NCBI GenBank assembly: GCA_944392255.1
Contig: CALXVY010000016.1
Span: 1 to 35,524 of the forward strand
DNA length: 35,524 bases
Source of the DNA: an uncultured Alphaproteobacteria bacterium
GTDB lineage: Bacteria; Pseudomonadota; Alphaproteobacteria; RF32; CAG-239
Direction: 5' to 3'
In this document: in pieces, positions 30,012 to 35,524 of the stretch
Numbering within the stretch: position 1 is the stretch's first letter
Layout of the letters: every line of letters begins with the position of its first letter
Notes under the pieces: model-generated
The model's input: the letters and a program-made list of their open reading frames with translations, nothing else
Databases searched by the model: none
Told to the model about the DNA's origin: nothing
Program-made: the position numbers and the translations under genes

Positions 30012-32499
30012 CCTCTTTATCCTCAGATTTTTTGCCTTTAGCCTTTTTGCTCTTTTTTTCTTCTGCTTTGACTTCACTTTGCAACTTTTTCAGTAAAGCC
30101 TTTTTGATATCAGCATCACCAAAGGTAATGGTCTGTTGCGGGAATGGAATTTCTATGCCTTCTTCTCTGAAACGGCGATCAATTTCAAAGCGCAAATCAC
30201 TCGGAATAATCCAACCGGTCCAAATATCACTGGTGTAGCAACGCAATTCAAAATCCAAACTGCTGGGGCCAAAATCTTTGAACACAACGCTGGGAGCCGG
30301 TTTCTTTAATACTCGTTTATGATTTTCTGCGCACTCGAGTAAGATTTCGGCAACTCGGCGCGTATCTGAGCCATAAGCCACACCAACATTTATTGACATA
30401 CGAGAAGAATTGTCGCTATGGGTTAAGTTGGTGACTGTGGTTGAAAGCAAATTTGCATTCGGAATAATCAAACTGGTTTTCTTAAATGTTTCTACCTCTG
30501 TGGCTCGAATGTTAATTTGTTTAACTCGTCCTTCTTCACCATTAATGCTGACCCAATCGCCAACTTTTATCGGACGTTCAAACAGAAGGATAATACCTGA
30601 TACAAAGTTATTTACCACATTTTGTAAGCCTAAACCGATACCAACTGATAATGCACCGGCAATCAATGCAAGGTTTCCTAAATCGCCCCCCATGATGGCT
30701 ATGGCTAACAATGCCGATAAAACATAGCCAATTGACCCAAAACCTGATTCTAATGAGGCTTTGATGCCTTCATCAATTTCCATTTTATTCAAAACATTGC
30801 CAACCAGACGGCGTTTCAATGCTTTGACAACATTAACGGCAACAAAGAAAATGACAATGCCTAAGAAAATGGATAACAAAGAAATTTTAATGCCGCCGAC
30901 ATGGAAGCCGGTAAATAATTTATAAATTCCACGATTGAGGATTTCTACCGAAACGCCCCACAATGCTAACACCAAATAAACTGCCGCTAAAACGAACAAA
31001 GGATCTACAACCAAACTTATCCAGAAATTGAGTTTGGATAAAATTCTTCTTTTAATGCGGAAATTTTTGGCCCAAAAACGCATTAACAAAACGCGGTGCA
31101 TAATCTCTTCAAAAGCCTTGCGAACAATGAACAAGAAGCCCAATAAGATGCAGGTCATAATCAAATGATTTAAGACAAAGGCCGATAAAAATGGATATCC
31201 GCAAATGGCTATCAAACACAAAATGATTGCTGAAAGCGTGGTAAAGAAAGTGATTCTAAAGGTAGAGCTTTCGCCATCATCTTCTTGGGTTTCTTCATTT
31301 TCTTCTTCAGGATTTTCATCCTCAACTTCTGGCAGTCCATCCCACAAACTGCGACGAATAATCAACCAAATGAAAAAGGCCTTTACAAAGCAACCTATTG
31401 CACTGATATAAGATGAAAGTTCTATGCTATAATCCGAACGGTCAGCCATATATTCTAAAAAGCCGAACAGACCTATGGTATATATCATGCCATAAAAAGC
31501 AGAAGCCAAACTTAAAGCTTTTTCATTATTAACATTTACCAAACGCCATTTTTCATTATAAGGCGCAAAAACTACTCGCGCAATGGCCCTACCTAACAAA
31601 ACGTATAAAGAAAAGAATAAAAAGCTACCAACAACTGAGGCAAAATAACCACTTATTATTTCGGCAGAGGCAATCCAAATCAACATACCAACGATGATAC
31701 ATGACGGAATTACGCCATAGCCAATGGCAACACAGATTGCTGCCGAAACTTTTTTACCATATCTTGGATGCTCAATATCGTTATTATAACCAAATTTGCG
31801 CATAATTAACAAACGCAAATAAACACCCAAAACCAAGCTCAGAACAAAGATAAAAAATACCGGCAAAACATTGCTGAAAACTTTGGATTTTTCCGTATGG
31901 TTTAAACCTTCATACCAGTTTATCGGAGAATAGATTATATCATAAACAAAACTCAACAGATATTTATTGGCTTCGAACAAATTGGCCGGATTTATTAAAG
32001 GTTTTTGCTTGTTAAACAAATTGCCGAACAATTCCATGCTACGCAAATTAAGGATACGTGTATCTATTTCATCCAAACGAGCCAAAATTACATCAGCTTC
32101 GGCCACTTTTCCTTTTTGCGTATCTAATTCAGAGGAAAACTCTTTGCGTTTTTGGGCTAATAGCTTTGACTCTTTTCCGCCTTCCGGTGCTTCGCCCAAA
32201 GCATCTAGCTTCTTTTGCGTATATTGCATATCTTGTTCTAAATTTTTCTTAGAATCTAATGCCAATTGGCGCATGGTTGAAGATAGGCGAATGCTGGCCT
32301 GCAAATAATCCGGCTTTGCCGAACCGCTTTTTAATATCTTATCCATGTCATTTAACATGGTACTGAATTTGAGATAATTAAATTCAGTTAAGGTTTCTCC
32401 CGTTTGTGTGGTTTGGGTTTGTCCTTGAGCCCACACATTGTCTGCGCTCCAAACAAGGCAGAAAAATGAAAAAAGCAAAAGCGGTAAAATCTTTTTCAT
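30004..32499 (-). CDS. Large MscS-family mechanosensitive channel
   Basis: The 831 residues begin with a signal peptide (about 1-24), then a periplasmic coiled-coil region (to about 165) and a run of about eleven hydrophobic segments up to residue 620. The MscS core ends in a last helix with GAGLSVGIGLGLQNVVNNFVSG-type sequence (about 615-640). A beta domain follows with ERPIKVGDWVSINGEEG, RVKQINIRATEVET and PNANLLS. This is the MscK/YbdG-like, large class that releases solutes on osmotic downshock. The C-terminal tail is K/E-rich. It is upstream of murL with an 8-bp overlap. Confidence 0.9.
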   Translation of the reverse strand: MKKILPLLLFSFFCLVWSADNVWAQGQTQTTQTGETLTEFNYLKFSTMLNDMDKILKSGSAKPDYLQASIRLSSTMRQLALDSKKNLEQDMQYTQKKLDALGEAPEGGKESKLLAQKRKEFSSELDTQKGKVAEADVILARLDEIDTRILNLRSMELFGNLFNKQKPLINPANLFEANKYLLSFVYDIIYSPINWYEGLNHTEKSKVFSNVLPVFFIFVLSLVLGVYLRLLIMRKFGYNNDIEHPRYGKKVSAAICVAIGYGVIPSCIIVGMLIWIASAEIISGYFASVVGSFLFFSLYVLLGRAIARVVFAPYNEKWRLVNVNNEKALSLASAFYGMIYTIGLFGFLEYMADRSDYSIELSSYISAIGCFVKAFFIWLIIRRSLWDGLPEVEDENPEEENEETQEDDGESSTFRITFFTTLSAIILCLIAICGYPFLSAFVLNHLIMTCILLGFLFIVRKAFEEIMHRVLLMRFWAKNFRIKRRILSKLNFWISLVVDPLFVLAAVYLVLALWGVSVEILNRGIYKLFTGFHVGGIKISLLSIFLGIVIFFVAVNVVKALKRRLVGNVLNKMEIDEGIKASLESGFGSIGYVLSALLAIAIMGGDLGNLALIAGALSVGIGLGLQNVVNNFVSGIILLFERPIKVGDWVSINGEEGRVKQINIRATEVETFKKTSLIIPNANLLSTTVTNLTHSDNSSRMSINVGVAYGSDTRRVAEILLECAENHKRVLKKPAPSVVFKDFGPSSLDFELRCYTSDIWTGWIIPSDLRFEIDRRFREEGIEIPFPQQTITFGDADIKKALLKKLQSEVKAEEKKSKKAKGKKSEDKEGE

Positions 32500-32531
32500 C
32501 GGAATATTCCTTGATGCTTAATGATAATAAA

Positions 32532-33536
32532 TTATTTTCCTAACATTAATTTCATAACATTAAATGCGTTTTTGGCAACCCCTACACGCAAGTTATCGGC
32601 AACACACCAGAAGCTGATGCCATTTTCAACCGAAACATCTTGTCGCAAGCGGCTGACATAGACCTCATTTTCACCTTGAACATCACTCATGGTGACATAT
32701 CCGCCGTTGACATGTTTGTCAAAAACGACCACACCTTCAGTTTTGCTCATAAGGGTGCGAACGTCTTCTACATCCACCTCATCGGCACATTCTACGTTAA
32801 CGAACAATCCGCAACCGATAAAGGCCGGTATGACTGCGCAGTTAGCATGAACTTTAACATTGGCATTTAAAACTTTTTTGGTTTCGGCATTCAAAGCCCA
32901 TTCGGTTTGAGTTTCATCGCCTAAAAATTCGCCAACTTGCGGAATGACGTTAAAGGCAATTTGTTTATTGAAAACTTGTTGATCATCCACCAGAGAATCG
33001 TTCATATAAATTTTTCTGACCTGATTAAAAAGTTCGTCCATGCCTTCTTTGCCATAAACCGAGGTCGAACTATATGAGGTAACAACCAATCTGTTAATCA
33101 GGTATTTTTCATTAACCTTGCTCAACGGCAACAACATTTGGGTAACAGCGGCAGAAGGAATCGAGACCAAACCACGTTTTGCCTCGTTGACCTTGGCATC
33201 ATTCACTCCAGCTACAATCATCGGTACATCTTCTTCGGCAAAAAAGGCTGAAGATGTATCAATCACCTTAATTTTCTTATTCAAAGCCTTAGGAACATAG
33301 CGTTTTGCCAGTTCATCAGTGGTGGCAAAAATGGCTACATCAGTTTTGCTAAAATCAAAATCATCAAGATTATAGACGTCTAAATCATCATCTTCACCAT
33401 AGGAAACTTGGTTACCTAAAGCTGATTTATAATCGACGGCAAAAACATCTTTAGCTTTGATGCCGTCTTCTTCCAAAAAGCTCAAAATTTCTCGTCCGAC
33501 GCTTTCCATTACGCCGACAACAGCAATCTTTGTCAT
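32532..33536 (-). CDS. Aspartate-semialdehyde dehydrogenase homologue lacking catalytic residues
   Basis: The 334 residues align with short Asd enzymes throughout: N-terminal Rossmann fold, AFNVIPQ, ETKKVLN, SVENGISFWCVADNLRVG. The key positions are changed. The nucleotide loop reads VVGVMESVG where enzymes have GATGAVG. The nucleophile motif PNCST is PSAAV (Cys lost), the TYQAVSGAG segment is SYSSTSVYG, and the RVPVxxGH motif reads VIPAFIGCG (Arg and His lost). It is therefore probably a pseudoenzyme or a protein with another role. Length is normal and the frame is intact. It heads a leftward run with mscS, murL and murD, 32 bp upstream of mscS. A true Asd must lie elsewhere if the lysine/mDAP pathway runs. 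Confidence 0.85.
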   Translation of the reverse strand: MTKIAVVGVMESVGREILSFLEEDGIKAKDVFAVDYKSALGNQVSYGEDDDLDVYNLDDFDFSKTDVAIFATTDELAKRYVPKALNKKIKVIDTSSAFFAEEDVPMIVAGVNDAKVNEAKRGLVSIPSAAVTQMLLPLSKVNEKYLINRLVVTSYSSTSVYGKEGMDELFNQVRKIYMNDSLVDDQQVFNKQIAFNVIPQVGEFLGDETQTEWALNAETKKVLNANVKVHANCAVIPAFIGCGLFVNVECADEVDVEDVRTLMSKTEGVVVFDKHVNGGYVTMSDVQGENEVYVSRLRQDVSVENGISFWCVADNLRVGVAKNAFNVMKLMLGK

Positions 33537-33826
33537 TTGCGAATCATCCTTATTTATTATAAATTCTTTTTTATTCCCTCTATATCATCTTTTTTTTAGC
33601 TTACCAACATTTTTTTCAAAAACTTTTACTTTTCTTTCTTGACGTATTTTGGACAAAATGCTATATTTATCTCGTTTTAAGATTATTGTTGTTATTACTT
33701 TGAATAGATTGATTGATTCTTTGTCACAGGGGAAGCAGTCGGTTGGTTTTTGGCGATGATGATAATAGCTTAAGGCTCTTGCTCCGAAAATCGGGTAAGA
33801 TAATTTATTCATTTAATTTTTTATTT
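33537..33826. other. Intergenic region between the Asd homologue and an unknown gene, nothing assigned
   Basis: This stretch of about 290 bp contains no ORF with convincing signals and no clear hairpin. Two overlapping small frames (plus from 33713, minus 33585-33812) are long only because stops are absent, and they share no family features. It is probably the divergent promoter region. Confidence 0.5.
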
Positions 33827-35305
33827 ATGAAAAATTTTAGTTTTACGGCAATTGTCATTGCCATCGTTGCGCCATTCATTAAACTTTTTCCGGCATGGGC
33901 ACTAAAGTACACAAAAAAATCAAACAAGTATGCTGAGAAGTTCCAGCTATCGGCTATTGAAGAGGAAAAGTATCTCTTAAAGCATCCGCAATCGGCAGCA
34001 TGGGTTGTAGAAAGAATTTGGCACTTGCAAACACGCAAGTATTTCTTCAAGCCTAATGATATCAGGCCTGATTTGCTTGAAATTTTTATCAGCGACATCA
34101 CTAATGGCACAATCTTTGATGCTGCTTATGAAATCGTCCCTATGGAGGCAATTAGGGCTAAAAGCTATACGCTTGATGCCGAACGCATTATCAAAGTGTG
34201 TAATGATAATGTAAATTGTCTCTACACTCTTGCCGACAAGCAGCCGCAAAGTTTTACGGTCGACGTAGTTAGGAGATTAGCCCCAAATTGTCAAGAGGCT
34301 TATTTTTCTTATATCTTTACAAAATGCCAATGGGAAAAATTGATAGAATTGGACATTGTCCTTTTTGATGAAGCCAAGAAAAATGAAGTGGCTCAAAATT
34401 GCCTTTCTTTTTTAATGGGGTTAAAAAATTACCAACCGAACCTATCTGCAGAACAATTAAGCACTCTCGGCGACAAATTTGAGAAGTGGTGTCAACATGC
34501 AGATCCATTTATCGTAGCTCAAAAAATGGCTGGATATTGGTGTAAAAATAAGGATTTTCAAGCCATTGACCGATTACTTGATCGCTTGTTGGAGATTGAA
34601 GATTCCTCAAAGCGTAATGATTGGGCGCGAGAATTGCTGAAAATGATACCTGCGGACACGGCATATTATGCTAATAATTTAATTCTTTTATTGAATTGTG
34701 GCATTGCTTGTCCTTTTGCATTTCAGCATTTATTCGACCAAAAAGATACTGCAAATATAGACTTCAACTTAGAGCTTTGCATCGGACAAAAGCTTGAAGG
34801 GAAAATTCCCGAACGTATTTTTGAGCTCTTAACCATACAACAAAAGGAAAAACTTTTGATTGCATTGGCGGAAGACAGCATGCTTTCTAAAGAAATGCTT
34901 GCGCAAGCTCCCAATAATAGAACGACTCAAAAATTATTAAACATTTTGGAAGAGAAAGCTCAAATCAAATGGTTTAAGCCTTTACTTGGGTGCTTCATAA
35001 ATGAGGAATCAGTTAAAATCCTTGAAAACTATTTCAAAACTGGAAAAATCTATGGAACACTCCAAGATTTAACCTTTAGGGATAATAAATGGGTTCACAT
35101 TTTTGTTGAGCATAATTGGTATGATAAAAAGCATAAGCTCAAACTGATGCAGAGTATATTTGTGGATGAAATTCTGAATTTCATGCAAAAATACGGCATA
35201 ACCCAAACTCAGTTTGAGGCTTTATTAACCGGTGAAAATGCTCATTTGGCTCCTAAAGCAAAACTTTATCTGGAAAAAGAAGCCACCTTAGAAGACGGAA
35301 TTTAA
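33827..35305 (+). CDS. Exported or membrane-anchored helical protein, unknown
   Basis: The 492 residues from the ATG at 33827 begin with a hydrophobic segment (about 4-24, MKNFSFTAIVIAIVAPFIK) that may be a signal anchor. The rest is a long run of amphipathic helical repeats without clear family motifs (for example ERIIKVCNDNVNCLYTLADKQPQSF and ARELLKMIPADTAYYANN), resembling a solenoid of short helical hairpins. A longer frame from 33713 adds 38 residues with no supporting features. No ribosome site is evident at either start. It is divergent from the Asd homologue and ends before a terminator. Confidence 0.8.
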   Translation: MKNFSFTAIVIAIVAPFIKLFPAWALKYTKKSNKYAEKFQLSAIEEEKYLLKHPQSAAWVVERIWHLQTRKYFFKPNDIRPDLLEIFISDITNGTIFDAAYEIVPMEAIRAKSYTLDAERIIKVCNDNVNCLYTLADKQPQSFTVDVVRRLAPNCQEAYFSYIFTKCQWEKLIELDIVLFDEAKKNEVAQNCLSFLMGLKNYQPNLSAEQLSTLGDKFEKWCQHADPFIVAQKMAGYWCKNKDFQAIDRLLDRLLEIEDSSKRNDWARELLKMIPADTAYYANNLILLLNCGIACPFAFQHLFDQKDTANIDFNLELCIGQKLEGKIPERIFELLTIQQKEKLLIALAEDSMLSKEMLAQAPNNRTTQKLLNILEEKAQIKWFKPLLGCFINEESVKILENYFKTGKIYGTLQDLTFRDNKWVHIFVEHNWYDKKHKLKLMQSIFVDEILNFMQKYGITQTQFEALLTGENAHLAPKAKLYLEKEATLEDGI

Positions 35306-35330
35306 TCAATCTAGCCATACTTTACAAATT

Positions 35331-35364
35331 AAAACACTCTGGCTTGTGAAAGTCGGAGTGTTTT
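35331..35364 (+). terminator. Intrinsic terminator after the unknown 492-residue gene
   Basis: AAAACACTC (35331-35339) pairs exactly with GAGTGTTTT (35356-35364), followed by a T-rich tail (TTTTC then TTTTA). It lies 26 bp past the stop codon. Confidence 0.85.
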
Positions 35365-35489
35365 CTTTTAAAAACAACCCCTTACCCTTACAAATTTATC
35401 GCCTCCTTTAATTTTCGGTTGCAAAAAAAAAAAAACGTTTATCATGAATAGTATAGGCTTTAATTCTTATTATTTCATGGAGGCGTGTT

Positions 35490-35524
35490 ATGAAACATTC
35501 TGTTCTTTGTTTATCTTCAGTGCT
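35490..35524 (+). CDS. Start of a truncated exported protein (runs off the window)
   Basis: An ATG at 35490 with GGAGG nine bases before it begins MKHSVLCLSSV, which looks like the start of a signal peptide. The window ends after about 11 codons, so the function cannot be read. Confidence 0.6.
   Translation, partial: MKHSVLCLSSV

Noticed and set aside
33585..33812. Minus-strand frame upstream of the 33827 gene
   Set aside because: No ribosome site, no motif and it overlaps the opposite-strand frame; more likely promoter region.

Overview
The window is AT-rich bacterial chromosome from an alphaproteobacterium. Two things place it there: a gcrA cell-cycle regulator gene (13256-13768), a gene otherwise confined to Alphaproteobacteria, and the gene order rpoZ - rel - acpS - lepB - rnc - era (10290 down to 4532), a common alphaproteobacterial cluster, here without pdxJ. 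The strong A+T bias, poly-A/T intergenic DNA and many small secreted or membrane proteins resemble the reduced, AT-rich host-associated or gut lineages of that class. The exact genus cannot be read from the sequence.

Layout. 1-4440: tRNA-Lys with its promoter and terminator, a small soluble protein, queH (queuosine synthesis), a membrane-anchored coiled-coil protein, a YheS-type ABC-F ATPase and a small exported protein. 4530-10290: the leftward core cluster era, rnc, lepB, acpS, rel and rpoZ. 10425-13111: a two-gene exported-protein operon (a DUF4139-like protein and an unknown). 13256-15281: gcrA followed by a MotA/MotB-like proton channel pair. 15304-20570: a histidine phosphatase, a CNNM/CorC-type membrane protein, a small membrane protein, a bactofilin next to an M23 endopeptidase, pgpA and ftsB.

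20794-27251 is a small integrative element of about 6.4 kb inserted in the 3' half of a tRNA-Thr(CGU) gene. A perfect 47-bp direct repeat marks both ends: the right copy lies inside the intact tRNA, and the left copy is the displaced tRNA 3' end, still followed by a terminator. Inside are a tyrosine recombinase, an AlpA-like regulator/excisionase, a Cys-rich small protein, a probable HUH (rolling-circle type) replication protein, an unknown 263-residue protein, and cargo of two unknown membrane proteins and two paralogous lipoproteins. Between the replication gene and the lipoproteins lies about 200 bp of dense, mutually exclusive inverted repeats. It is either a structured RNA or the element's replication/transfer origin, and it is the most interesting unexplained signal here.

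27334-33536 (leftward) holds murD and a MurL-type epimerase gene, which together suggest the L-Glu ligation plus epimerisation route to D-Glu in peptidoglycan. Upstream of them are a large MscS-family channel and an aspartate-semialdehyde dehydrogenase homologue that appears to have lost its catalytic residues. 33827-35305 is an unknown exported or anchored protein, and the window ends at the first codons of another exported protein. Everything here was read by eye. Family names rest on recognised motifs, not on database searches.
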